Of a stretch of DNA of 64,000 nucleotides, positions 8,084-17,094 are shown piece after piece. The notes beneath the pieces are model-generated. The model searched no databases. It saw nothing but the letters and a program-made list of their open reading frames with translations, and was not told the origin of the DNA. Each line of letters begins with the position of its first letter. Within the stretch, counting starts at the first letter, position 1. The stretch lies in contig CAJXMH010000004.1 of assembly GCA_913056345.1 (NCBI GenBank), forward strand, positions 1 through 64,000. The letters are read 5' to 3'. The stretch comes from an uncultured Flavobacteriales bacterium (GTDB lineage Bacteria; Bacteroidota; Bacteroidia; Flavobacteriales_E; Vicingaceae). The position numbers were made by a program, and so were the translations under genes.

Positions 8084-10399
8084 TTAAAACGGATAACCAA
8101 TACCAAAGTTAAGGTTGGTCTCTTGCCATCGCGTTTGAATCAGATAGGGGTTCTTGTTAGAAGGGTCTTTCACAGGCGTGGCAATATCGAATCGGAGAAT
8201 AAAGAAGGTAAAGTTTAAGCGCAAACCTGCTCCTACTCCCATCGCGGTGCTTCTCCATAAAGATGAAAATTCAAACTCCGTACTTTCTCTGCTGTCTTCT
8301 TGTTCTACATTCCAAATGTTGCCGGCATCAACAAATACAGCGCCTTCAAATAGCTTTGAGATTGGAAAGCGGTATTCCAAATTTGTAGTGATCTGCATAT
8401 TACCAATTTGATCTACATCGCTTTCAGAAGAGTCGGGTAAAGCACCCGGCCCCAGTTCTCTTGCTCGCCAAGCCCGAATGTTATTTGCACCACCTGCAAA
8501 AAAGCTTTTCTCAAAAGGCATCGCTTCGCTATTTCCGTACGGAACACCGAGGCCACTCGCCAATCGGTAAACCATTTTTGTTTTGGCATTCAATTTTTGA
8601 TAATAGCGGAGGTCAAAATCACTTCTAACATATTGTGCATAGCGAATACCAGCGAGCTGTTTGCTACCATCTTCATTTCGCCTCAGGTTCAGGCCTTCGC
8701 TAAAAGCATCTATGGAGTTTCCTGCTGATTCTGCGTTTACCCTAAAATAGAGGTAATTTCTGCCTTTTCTCTTTGCCTGATTATTAAAGATGAAGGAGTA
8801 TTTAAGGGCTAAGATCAAATTGTCGGTGTAAGAGTTTCTCAGAAAAGGGTTATTGATTCCTTCTAACAGCTGCTGAAATTCAGGACTCGGATCCAATTTA
8901 ATGTAACTCAAGTCAAACGGTTGCAGTATGTGTTTCTTGGTTGAAGTTTCATTCCACGAATAGGCGACAAAGGCAGAGGAAACGTTGCGAACGTAATCGG
9001 GTCGCTCTTGATAATTGTAAGAAGCATTAAAAGTAGTACGCGGATTACCTTTTACAGAAAAGCGTTTTTGACTCGCAAACGGGATTAGGAATCGCGGAAT
9101 TTCAAGGCTTACCTCAGGTCCAAACTCAAAGGTGTTAAAGGGTAAGATTCCACCGCCAAGGTCAAGGTCTCTGTCGCTGTCTTCAGTAAGCAATTGTTGC
9201 ACTTCTAAACCTCCCCTGAATTTTACATTCAGTCTTTCTGCTCCTTTAAATGTATTCTTATTTTGAAAAGTAAGATTTCCATTAAGACCTAAATTTCCCC
9301 CATTGTTTGTTCCTTCTGTTTGAACACTCAAAGATTTTTGTTTGTAGGGCGTTAGGTCAATGTATACTACGAGTCCACTATTTTCAGTTGAGTAATCATC
9401 CTCGTATTGAATGCTGACCAAAGAGTAAATGCCAAGTCCACTTAGGTTACTGTAGGTGGCTTCTTGCCTTTCTAAGCTGTAAAGTTGACCCGGTCTAATG
9501 GTGATAAGGCGCGCCAAGGTGATTGGTTTTATTTCATAGTTGCCATAATTTTCAAAATAAATGGAATCTACCTGATCTCGATCGGCATTCAGTATCTTAT
9601 CGCTGAGGTTGTAGTTGGTTCTTACCATTACTTTTCGAATCTGAAAGGGTCGGTGATTTCTTTTTACCAAGGAGTCTGTTCCTTGGTATTTATCTTGAAC
9701 CTTTTTAATGGCAATGTTTACGTTAGCGGTCTTTTTTCGCTGAAAAGTATCTACTTCAAACAGGATAAATTCCCGAGAGAATTTATAATAGCCATGATTC
9801 TTGATCAATTCTTCAAGCCTTTCCCGCTCATCTTTTAAATAGTCAAGGTCAAAAGGGGTGCCGGGCTCAAGCTTTCTATTTGTGCTATCTGACCTCACAA
9901 TTTGGTCGATCAGGCTGTCTTCAATTGCATAATTCAATTTTGCAATTTCATAGCGCTCACCCTTGTTGACCTGGTAGCGCAATTTTACTTTTTGTTTCTT
10001 AAACGTTTTAGCTTCATAACTTACTTCATTGTTGTAATAACCTCTATTGTTTAGGTATTGATGCATGGCTTTCACTGAAGCATCACTCAAACTAGAATCA
10101 TAAATTACAGGCGGTTCACCAATTTTTTCTTTGATCTTACTCTCTTCCTTATTGTAATAAAGGTTGTAAACCCCTAAATAGATTTTAAAAAGACCTAAAA
10201 ACTTGCGGTTTGGCTTTTGCTTGCTCAAGCTTAAGAGGTCCTCTTGGAATTTACTGTTTTCACTTTTCAGTTTGACCTTAGAAAGCAGCTTTTGGTCTTC
10301 TTTCAAATGTCGAGTAGGTCCACAAGCAAAAAGCATAATGCAGAGAGTAAAAAGGGATAAAACCCTACTTTTGGACAAAGTGCGGAATTGGCATTTCAT
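8084..10399 (-). CDS. tamL: TamL-like lipidated Omp85 outer-membrane protein
   Basis: 771 residues. An N-terminal lipoprotein signal with lipobox LFAC (Cys ~26, then GPTRHLKEDQ) is followed by POTRA-like domains (residues ~30-400) and a C-terminal 16-strand Omp85 barrel with conserved FAGGANNIRAWRARELGPG (~660) and final FGIGYPF. The lipidated TamA variant is a recognised Bacteroidetes form, TamL, thought to insert barrels in the outer membrane with TamB. No tamB lies beside it. It is divergent from the methyltransferase gene at 10432 with 32 bases between, so their promoters overlap or are very short. BamA is the alternative, but BamA is not a lipoprotein. Confidence 0.85.
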   Translation of the reverse strand: MKCQFRTLSKSRVLSLFTLCIMLFACGPTRHLKEDQKLLSKVKLKSENSKFQEDLLSLSKQKPNRKFLGLFKIYLGVYNLYYNKEESKIKEKIGEPPVIYDSSLSDASVKAMHQYLNNRGYYNNEVSYEAKTFKKQKVKLRYQVNKGERYEIAKLNYAIEDSLIDQIVRSDSTNRKLEPGTPFDLDYLKDERERLEELIKNHGYYKFSREFILFEVDTFQRKKTANVNIAIKKVQDKYQGTDSLVKRNHRPFQIRKVMVRTNYNLSDKILNADRDQVDSIYFENYGNYEIKPITLARLITIRPGQLYSLERQEATYSNLSGLGIYSLVSIQYEDDYSTENSGLVVYIDLTPYKQKSLSVQTEGTNNGGNLGLNGNLTFQNKNTFKGAERLNVKFRGGLEVQQLLTEDSDRDLDLGGGILPFNTFEFGPEVSLEIPRFLIPFASQKRFSVKGNPRTTFNASYNYQERPDYVRNVSSAFVAYSWNETSTKKHILQPFDLSYIKLDPSPEFQQLLEGINNPFLRNSYTDNLILALKYSFIFNNQAKRKGRNYLYFRVNAESAGNSIDAFSEGLNLRRNEDGSKQLAGIRYAQYVRSDFDLRYYQKLNAKTKMVYRLASGLGVPYGNSEAMPFEKSFFAGGANNIRAWRARELGPGALPDSSESDVDQIGNMQITTNLEYRFPISKLFEGAVFVDAGNIWNVEQEDSRESTEFEFSSLWRSTAMGVGAGLRLNFTFFILRFDIATPVKDPSNKNPYLIQTRWQETNLNFGIGYPF

Positions 10400-10431
10400 T
10401 TAAACTAAAAGAAAGCACGAATTTAGGCAAT

Positions 10432-11154
10432 ATGCAAATCATTAGTCGGTCTCAAGAAAAGTTAGTGCGCTCCTTGGCTAACAAGAAGTATCGAAAGCAA
10501 GAAGGCTTATTCATTTTAGAGGGAGAAAAGTTGTTGAAAGAAGCCTTGGATTCTGATTTTGAGCTAGAAATGCTTCTTGCAACTGAAGAAAAAGCAGCAA
10601 CTTTAGGATTGGAGGATTTCACCATAGCGGATGAGCGTAGTCTGCAAAAGCTCTCGCAACTGAAAACCTCTCCCGGTATTTTGGCTCTGGCAAAAATGAA
10701 AGAGCTTACCATTTCAGAGCATGCTGATCTATTTCTGCTTCTGGATGAAGTGAAGGATCCCGGGAACTTGGGAACCATAATTCGATCAGCTGAAGCCTTT
10801 GGCGTATCGGCTATCATTTGTTCAGAGCAAACAGTTGACCAATATAACTCAAAGGTTGTGCAGGCTAGCATGGGTTCGATCTTTAGAGTACCTATGCGTT
10901 ATCAATCACTTAAGGACTTTCTTCAAAGCAAGTCCACCTTGAACCGCTATGCTATTCACTTAAGTGGAACTTCGATCAACCAAAAAACACTTCAGAAGCC
11001 TGCCTTATTGGTAATGGGAAGTGAGTCACATGGGGTTTCAGAAGATTTACTGGCTCACGTAAATCAATGTTTGACCATTCCGATGCAGGGTAGGGTAGAG
11101 TCGCTCAATGTCTCAGTGGCGACTGCTATTGCGCTTTCAGCTTTTCAGGATTAA
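10432..11154 (+). CDS. TrmH/SpoU-family RNA 2'-O-ribose methyltransferase
   Basis: 240 residues. An N-terminal substrate-binding domain of the SpoU type (residues ~1-90, KKYRKQEGLFILEGEKLLKEAL) precedes the SPOUT knot. The three SpoU motifs are present: DEVKDPGNLGTIIRSAEAFG (~105), LVMGSESHGVSEDL (~190) and IPMQGRVESLNVSVATAIAL (~212). It should methylate ribose 2'-OH in rRNA or tRNA; the exact target cannot be read from sequence. Its last 29 bases overlap the convergent oxidoreductase gene, so both C-termini are coded by the same DNA. Confidence 0.9.
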   Translation: MQIISRSQEKLVRSLANKKYRKQEGLFILEGEKLLKEALDSDFELEMLLATEEKAATLGLEDFTIADERSLQKLSQLKTSPGILALAKMKELTISEHADLFLLLDEVKDPGNLGTIIRSAEAFGVSAIICSEQTVDQYNSKVVQASMGSIFRVPMRYQSLKDFLQSKSTLNRYAIHLSGTSINQKTLQKPALLVMGSESHGVSEDLLAHVNQCLTIPMQGRVESLNVSVATAIALSAFQD

Positions 11155-12709
11155 GGCTTTTGACGATAGCTTCAGCAGCTTTTACTCCATCAATTCCCGC
11201 AGAGACGATCCCACCGGCATAACCCGCACCTTCGCCTGCGGGGTAGAGGTTTGTTATCTCAATATGGTGCATTTGATCTCTTTCTCGCGGAATTTGAACT
11301 GGCGAAGAGGTTCTGCTTTCTACACCAACCACCACTGCTTCAGGGCTCAGATAACCCTTCATTTTCTTACCAAATTGACGAAATGCTGCCTTTAAGCGGT
11401 GGCTAACGAACTTAGGTAGTATAAGGTCTACTCGCGCTGAGCTGATGCCCGGTTGGTAGGAGCATTTTGGTAAGCTCTCTGATAACTTTCCTTTTATAAA
11501 GTCATTTAAGCGTTGTGCAGGAGCAATTTGTCCTTCCTGAGCTGAGTTTACCGCTTGAAAGGCTTTTTGCTCTATTTCCTCTTGCAATCTCAAAGCGGCA
11601 AGTGGCCCTGCTTCGACATACTTTTGCCAATCTTTTTCTTCAACGCTAACGACCATACCTGAATTCGCATAGGGGTTGTTTCTCCTAGAGGGCGACCAGC
11701 CATTGGTGACGATCTCTGCTTTATTAGTAGCACAGGGAGCAATAATGCCGCCGGGGCACATACAGAAGCTGTATACGCCTTTATCTTCTACTTGCTCAAC
11801 TAGCTTGTAGGCTGCAGGTGGAAGTAATTCATTGTAGTCAGGGCCATGGTATTGGATCTGGTTGATCAGATCTTGCGGATGTTCCACTCTTACACCTAAA
11901 GCAAAAGGCTTTGCTTTTAAAGCGATACCTTTTTGGTGCAGCAGCTCAAAAATATCGCGCGCTGAGTGCCCAGTTGCTAAGATGAGATGCTTTACTGAAA
12001 CCTTCTTTTTGTGATTAAGCTCTATTGCTTGAACTTGATCCTGCTCAATCTCAAGATCGGTTAGTTTATGGTCAAAATGGATTTCGCCACCTGCCTGAAT
12101 AATTGCTTCCCGCATGGCTACTATGATCTTCGGTAATTTGTTGGTGCCAATGTGAGGGTGGGCTTCCACTTCGATCTGCGGCTCTGCACCAAAGTCAATT
12201 AGCGTGCGGAGTATGGCTTGTACATCTCCTCGTTTTTTTGATCTGGTATACAGCTTCCCATCGGAGTAGGTGCCTGCTCCTCCCTCACCAAAGCAATAAT
12301 TTGATTCAGGGTTAACTACTTGCTCTTTATTCAATTTAGCTAAATCCCTCCGACGCGCCCTTACGTCTTTTCCTCTTTCATAGATCACGGGTTTGTATCC
12401 ATGATGGATTAAACTAAGGGCAGCAAACATAGCTGCAGGACCAAAACCGACTAAGTGAATTTCTTCAGCCTGATTTATTGCTTTCAAATTATGAGTTGGG
12501 GCAGGTGATTGATAGGGCTCATTAAGGTAGACCTTGAAGCGTAATTGAACCTGAATTTTCTTTTTACGTGCGTCAAGCGAGCGCTTCAACAACTTTACCT
12601 TGCTGATCTCTTCTTCTTTTACGCCTAGATTTTTAACAGCAAGCTCCCTCCATTCATCCTCTCTGGGTTCAGCTTCAAAGGGTGCTTTAAAGTCAAAGGT
12701 CTTTTGCAT
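11126..12709 (-). CDS. FAD-dependent dehydrogenase, COG2509-like
   Basis: 527 residues. The N-terminal ~85 residues form a small basic domain, followed by an FAD Rossmann motif (HLVGFGPAAMFAALSLIHHG, ~90-110), GEGGAGTYSDGKLYTRSK (~165), the central HLILATGHSARDIFELL and the C-terminal PAGEGAGYAGGIVSAGIDGVKAAEAI. This arrangement fits the uncharacterised FAD-dependent dehydrogenase family related to HI0933/BaiN. Substrate unknown. It overlaps the methyltransferase gene tail-to-tail by 29 bases. Confidence 0.85.
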   Translation of the reverse strand: MQKTFDFKAPFEAEPREDEWRELAVKNLGVKEEEISKVKLLKRSLDARKKKIQVQLRFKVYLNEPYQSPAPTHNLKAINQAEEIHLVGFGPAAMFAALSLIHHGYKPVIYERGKDVRARRRDLAKLNKEQVVNPESNYCFGEGGAGTYSDGKLYTRSKKRGDVQAILRTLIDFGAEPQIEVEAHPHIGTNKLPKIIVAMREAIIQAGGEIHFDHKLTDLEIEQDQVQAIELNHKKKVSVKHLILATGHSARDIFELLHQKGIALKAKPFALGVRVEHPQDLINQIQYHGPDYNELLPPAAYKLVEQVEDKGVYSFCMCPGGIIAPCATNKAEIVTNGWSPSRRNNPYANSGMVVSVEEKDWQKYVEAGPLAALRLQEEIEQKAFQAVNSAQEGQIAPAQRLNDFIKGKLSESLPKCSYQPGISSARVDLILPKFVSHRLKAAFRQFGKKMKGYLSPEAVVVGVESRTSSPVQIPRERDQMHHIEITNLYPAGEGAGYAGGIVSAGIDGVKAAEAIVKSLNPEKLKAQ

Positions 12710-12730
12710 AATGCGAAGCTAAACTAAATC

Positions 12731-13237
12731 TTAATATCTCAGGTCAATAAAGCCATTTTCTAGGCGGCTTATACCACTCTGGCTACCTGTACCAAAGATT
12801 TGTCCCTGAAAGGAAAAACGGGCTTTCAGCACCCTATTGGCTGTATCGTTTATTTGCACATGGAAGTCTTGTTGTCTGCCTGTTGTAGATATGGTGTAAG
12901 AGCCATAAAGGTTACGAAATACGCCGAAAAAGTTTAGTTGTGTTCCGGTATCTCCTTTCGGGAACCTTAGTTCTAGCACTCTATTGCCAGAATGAAGTTC
13001 AAGCTGAAGCCTTGTATCAGAGTAGTCGCTCACATTTTTATAGGTAGTGAAATAGATTATATCGTCTCTGTCGTAGGTTGCGTAAGCTTCACCTGTGGCA
13101 TTTCCCGGATCTGAATTATCGGCAATCTCAAAAGTTTCTTCCTCGGTTTCGCAGCTTAGCATGCTCATGCATCCTATTAATAAGAACAGTAATAAATGAG
13201 GCAGTTTTATCTTCTTGTGTGAAAGGATTTTGTTCAT
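12731..13237 (-). CDS. Lipoprotein of unknown function
   Basis: 168 residues with a lipoprotein signal peptide ending MSMLSC (Cys ~29), then an acidic linker and a ~110-residue beta-rich domain (YFTTYKNVSDYSDTRLQLEL, LELRFPKGDTGTQLNFFG, FRNLYGSYTISTTG). No family recognised; the length and strand pattern resemble small Bacteroidetes surface lipoproteins. It lies 22 bases upstream of the oxidoreductase gene on the same strand and may be co-transcribed with it, with no obvious functional link. Confidence 0.7.
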   Translation of the reverse strand: MNKILSHKKIKLPHLLLFLLIGCMSMLSCETEEETFEIADNSDPGNATGEAYATYDRDDIIYFTTYKNVSDYSDTRLQLELHSGNRVLELRFPKGDTGTQLNFFGVFRNLYGSYTISTTGRQQDFHVQINDTANRVLKARFSFQGQIFGTGSQSGISRLENGFIDLRY

Positions 13238-13280
13238 CGTTTATTAATAGTGCGAAAGCTGACAGTGATTTTCGAATCGG

Positions 13281-13288
13281 TACTTTTG
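13281..13288 (+). promoter_or_regulatory. Candidate -7 element (TACTTTTG)
   Basis: This matches the Bacteroidetes -7 consensus TAnnTTTG, 27 bases before the start of the gene at 13316. No convincing TTG is seen at the proper distance upstream. Confidence 0.35.
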
Positions 13289-13315
13289 TTTAACATTTTA
13301 TTTAACAAAAAAAGC

Positions 13316-14614
13316 ATGAAAAGGTTAAGTTTTCTCTTTGTCCTAGGTCTCATTTTTCAATCCTTAAGCACGCAAGCGCAAAGCAAAGATACGCTTACGC
13401 TAATGACCTACAATTTGATGTACTACCGTGAAACGACCTCTTTTTGCACCAATTCAAATAATAATGCATCAAGTAAGGACGGCTACATGTCTACCATTAT
13501 TGGGCATGCTTTGCCTGATATTCTAGTAGTCAATGAGCTTGGTGGAGGAAATGCAGCTTTGAATTCATTTAGGTTGTTAAGCAATGCCTTGAATCAAAAT
13601 GGCAGAACTTTTTACAATTTTGCTAATGCGGCAAGTAGTGGGAACTTGGCCAATATGATCTATTTTAATAACAATAAGCTTGGCCTACATTCCCAAAGTA
13701 CCATTACCAATGGAGCCAACGGATTGCCACTTGTGCGCCTGATCGATCATTACATCCTCTATCATAAGGAACCAAGTTTAGCGCAACATCAAGATACGAC
13801 CTACCTCCACATTCTTGCTGCCCATTTAAAAGCAGGAAGCTCCAATGCCGACGAGCGTGAACGAGCGCAAGCTACCTCCGCCGTGATGACTTATTTAGAC
13901 AATAATAACATCGATAGCAATGTGTTTTTTATGGGGGATCTTAATCTATACAACTCTTCTGAGCCGGCCTACCAAGACTTGATCAATTACACCAATGCGA
14001 ATTACCGCTTTAGAGATCCTGTTAATGCTCCGGGTAATTGGGGCAGTACCGCTTATGCCTCTCTTCATACTCAGAGCACTAGAACATCTGGCGGTTGTTT
14101 TGCAGGAGGTGGTATGGATGACCGTTTTGACTTTATTCTGGCTTCAGACGGGGTAATCAACCAGCAGAACAGGGTGGGATATTTATCCAATACCTACAGA
14201 ACCCTTGGTCAAGATGGTAGGCGCTATAACAACAGTCTGATCTTTCCAACAAACAATTCCGCTCCTACGGCTGTGATTAATGCCCTGTATAATATGAGTG
14301 ACCATTTGCCGGTTTTGCTCGATGTTGAGGTGCTTGGTCCTCAAACTACCAATTTGTATTCTGAGGAACTAGCAAATGAAATCAAATTCGTTAATCCCAA
14401 TTCAGGTGACTTGAATATCCAATTGGGAAGCGCGAACAACTTGGTTGAGGAAGTTCAAATACAGAATATGTCGGGTCAAACAGTTGGCCTTGTTCAACAT
14501 AGGGGAGAAGCTAAATTTAAGATGGACATCCACGATCTTCCAAACGGAGTTTACTTTGTCAACTTTCTTTTCAACAATGGCAATCAAATTGTTAAAAAGT
14601 TAATAAAGATTTAA
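13316..14614 (+). CDS. T9SS-exported endonuclease/exonuclease/phosphatase-family protein
   Basis: 432 residues from ATG at 13316; an in-frame start 66 bases upstream would place non-signal sequence before the signal peptide MKRLSFLFVLGLIFQSLSTQA. The mature protein has the EEP fold: TLMTYNLMYYR (~35), ILVVNELGG (~75), LAAHLKAGSSNADERERAQ (~175), FFMGDLNLY (~210), DDRFDFILAS and MSDHLPVLLDVE (~335-350), consistent with metal-dependent phosphodiester hydrolysis. The last ~85 residues form a T9SS type A sorting domain ending PNGVYFVNFLFNNGNQIVKKLIKI, so it is secreted across the outer membrane. Substrate unknown; extracellular DNA or phosphodiesters are plausible. Confidence 0.88.
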   Translation: MKRLSFLFVLGLIFQSLSTQAQSKDTLTLMTYNLMYYRETTSFCTNSNNNASSKDGYMSTIIGHALPDILVVNELGGGNAALNSFRLLSNALNQNGRTFYNFANAASSGNLANMIYFNNNKLGLHSQSTITNGANGLPLVRLIDHYILYHKEPSLAQHQDTTYLHILAAHLKAGSSNADERERAQATSAVMTYLDNNNIDSNVFFMGDLNLYNSSEPAYQDLINYTNANYRFRDPVNAPGNWGSTAYASLHTQSTRTSGGCFAGGGMDDRFDFILASDGVINQQNRVGYLSNTYRTLGQDGRRYNNSLIFPTNNSAPTAVINALYNMSDHLPVLLDVEVLGPQTTNLYSEELANEIKFVNPNSGDLNIQLGSANNLVEEVQIQNMSGQTVGLVQHRGEAKFKMDIHDLPNGVYFVNFLFNNGNQIVKKLIKI

Positions 14615-14744
14615 CATTTCTGATAGCCAATTTGATAAGCTGTTTCTCAATTTTGCGGTCTAAAGTCAAGGCACCTATTCTGATTCGAAAATGTAGGAAT
14701 TGATAAACGGCGGACAGTTGAAATACGCATTTTTTTAGCCCTAA

Positions 14745-17021
14745 ATGAAGAGGTTTTTAATTACGCTGATTGTCTTAACGAGTGGTAAGTTGTTTGCTCA
14801 GTCTTTTGAGGAAAAAGTTACCTCAGCCTCTAACGTTCGTTTGTCTGTAACGAATGTAGGTACCTTCGGAAATGCTTTTCGGGGTTACCGAGACGGGACT
14901 TCAAGAACTTCATGTGAATATCCTGCAGGTTCAGGAACTGAACACTTATTTGAATCGGGTATTTGGATTGGGGCTGACCGTAATGGAACTTTTCTAGTTT
15001 CAACTGCTGCCGTAGATGCTCCGCAAGGTTATTCTACTGGTAATTCAGGTTTTGAATTTACAGCTCCTCTTGGTGGAAGATTAGTTGAGCGATCATCTCT
15101 TAGAGATAATCCCAACTTTACACCAGAAGCCGTTTCGCATCAAGATTACGTGGCTAATTTCACTGATGCCAACTTAATTATACCTGGCACCCAGATTCCG
15201 ATCGTTAATCACTTACAGCCTCTTTTTGTTGATGTTGAACTGAGAACGTACAACTTCAACTTTGCATTCAGCGATTTTGTGGTTTTTGTTGATCTTGATA
15301 TTATTAATCGTGGTAATAACAACGCTAACAATACCTTAGATAGCGTTTATTTTGGCTTGTGGGGCAATACTGTAGTTCGAAACATAAACATTACCCCGCC
15401 AGGTTCAGGAGGTGCAGCCTTTTACAATAAAGGTGGAAATGGTTTTGTTGACAGTTTGCACATGGCATTTTGTTATGACTACTCCGGCGATGTGGGCTTT
15501 ACCAATAGTTACATTGCACAGAAATTCTTAGGTGCCTCAGACAAATTTGGCTTCCATCATCCTAGCTTAGATTCAAGTTTTGAGTCAAATTACAATGCGT
15601 GGCAGTTTAATAATCCAGGAACTGGTATTTTTCAGCAACCTTTAAGTACGGCGCAGCAATACTTGAGATTGACCAAAGGAGCAGAGGACGATCCTTGTTG
15701 GGATAGCACAGCCTGTCCGGGAGGCTCTTTCATTCAGCAATTGAATAGAGAGGGAAATCGATCTGATCTTGTTTCTGTTGGGCCCTTTAGAAACTTTGAA
15801 GTAGGCGATACCATAAAAGTTTCTTATGCTTTTGTGCTAGCGCCGAAGCTAGAAGATGGGAATGCATACACGGATAACACAGCCGGACAAATGCAACAGT
15901 TGTTTGCGCATGCAAGAAGAGCGCAAACTGCCTTTTACGGTGAGGACGTCAATCAAAATGGGGTGTTAGATGCAGGAGAAGATAATGATGGAAATGGAGA
16001 GATCACACGTTTCATTCTGCCTTCTCCTCCCAATATTCCCAAAACTAAAGTGCTTGTAGCTGATCGAAAAGTAGATATTTTCTGGTCCGATAATGCAGAA
16101 TTCTCAGTCGATCCAATTTCTCAAACGCAAGACTTTGAGGGTTACCGCTTGTACCTGAGTAAATTGGGATTTGATGTAAGCGGAGTACCTAACCTGCAAG
16201 AAGCTTTAGTTCCTCTAGCAGAATATGATATTAAGGGAAATGGATTTGCGAATGAAATTGGTCTTGATGCGGTTCGCTTAAGTCGTCCGATTGGTTTCAA
16301 TGAGGAGGGAGAAATAATAACAGCTGATTCAGTTTTGGTGATGGATACTACTATTCAAAATAGGGTATTGCAAGACCAATTGGGTAATGATTCAATTGTT
16401 ATTGACACCTTGGTAGTTCAGCGCTATGACTACTATCTTGATAGTATGGCAAATAGCTTAACTGACAAAACGGTTTATCATTATCAGTATAGCATCAATG
16501 AGTTGCTGAACGGTTGGCAGTATGCCGTTGCCTTGTCAGCTTTTGATACTGGAAATGAAGACCAGAATTTATTGCCTTTAGAGTCCTCTTTATTGGCTAA
16601 TAATTTTAGAGTTTTTACAGGAAAAGAAGCCAATGATGATATGGATGATAACGAGCCCTACGCTTATCCAAATCCCTATTATTTTGGCGCATCTTGGGAG
16701 GGAAGAAGTAACTTCCAAGAACAAAGCCGTAAATTGATCTTTGCCAACCTGCCAAGACGGTGTATGATTCGTGTATTTACTCCTGCAGGTGACCTAATTG
16801 ATGAAATATATCATGATGAGAATTATGATGGAGGAGATATCAGGTGGTTTGACACTTTTGGTGATGAGAACTCAAGTGAAAATCAATTTTCAGGAGGAGA
16901 GCATGCTTGGGATCTATTGTCAAACTTCACGCAGATCATCAGCAGGGGAGTCTATATTTTCGCAGTAGAGGATTTGGAAACAGGAGAAGTACGAAAAGGT
17001 AAATTCACGATATTAAAATAG
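14745..17021 (+). CDS. Large secreted T9SS-type protein of unknown function
   Basis: 758 residues with signal peptide MKRFLITLIVLTSGKLFAQ. The body is beta-rich and mostly without recognised domains. Near residue 405 is a calcium-loop-like run DVNQNGVLDAGEDNDGNGE, resembling EF-hand/dockerin or thrombospondin type 3 loops. The C-terminus (YAYPNPYYFG..., then IRVFTPAGDLIDEI...SRGVYIFAVEDLETGEVRKGKFTILK) looks like a FlgD/T9SS sorting module. It opens a run of surface-protein genes transcribed to 25868. No role can be assigned. Confidence 0.75.
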   Translation: MKRFLITLIVLTSGKLFAQSFEEKVTSASNVRLSVTNVGTFGNAFRGYRDGTSRTSCEYPAGSGTEHLFESGIWIGADRNGTFLVSTAAVDAPQGYSTGNSGFEFTAPLGGRLVERSSLRDNPNFTPEAVSHQDYVANFTDANLIIPGTQIPIVNHLQPLFVDVELRTYNFNFAFSDFVVFVDLDIINRGNNNANNTLDSVYFGLWGNTVVRNINITPPGSGGAAFYNKGGNGFVDSLHMAFCYDYSGDVGFTNSYIAQKFLGASDKFGFHHPSLDSSFESNYNAWQFNNPGTGIFQQPLSTAQQYLRLTKGAEDDPCWDSTACPGGSFIQQLNREGNRSDLVSVGPFRNFEVGDTIKVSYAFVLAPKLEDGNAYTDNTAGQMQQLFAHARRAQTAFYGEDVNQNGVLDAGEDNDGNGEITRFILPSPPNIPKTKVLVADRKVDIFWSDNAEFSVDPISQTQDFEGYRLYLSKLGFDVSGVPNLQEALVPLAEYDIKGNGFANEIGLDAVRLSRPIGFNEEGEIITADSVLVMDTTIQNRVLQDQLGNDSIVIDTLVVQRYDYYLDSMANSLTDKTVYHYQYSINELLNGWQYAVALSAFDTGNEDQNLLPLESSLLANNFRVFTGKEANDDMDDNEPYAYPNPYYFGASWEGRSNFQEQSRKLIFANLPRRCMIRVFTPAGDLIDEIYHDENYDGGDIRWFDTFGDENSSENQFSGGEHAWDLLSNFTQIISRGVYIFAVEDLETGEVRKGKFTILK

Positions 17022-17094
17022 CATTAACATTCAAGTAATCATAAAAACTAAAATTTGCTCAAACCTTAATAATTAAATTTTAAAAACAGAAAAA

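Noticed and set aside
10452-10871. Minus-strand frame of 139 codons inside the SpoU methyltransferase gene
   Set aside because: It is antisense to a well-conserved gene and Ser-rich, as expected of a shadow frame.
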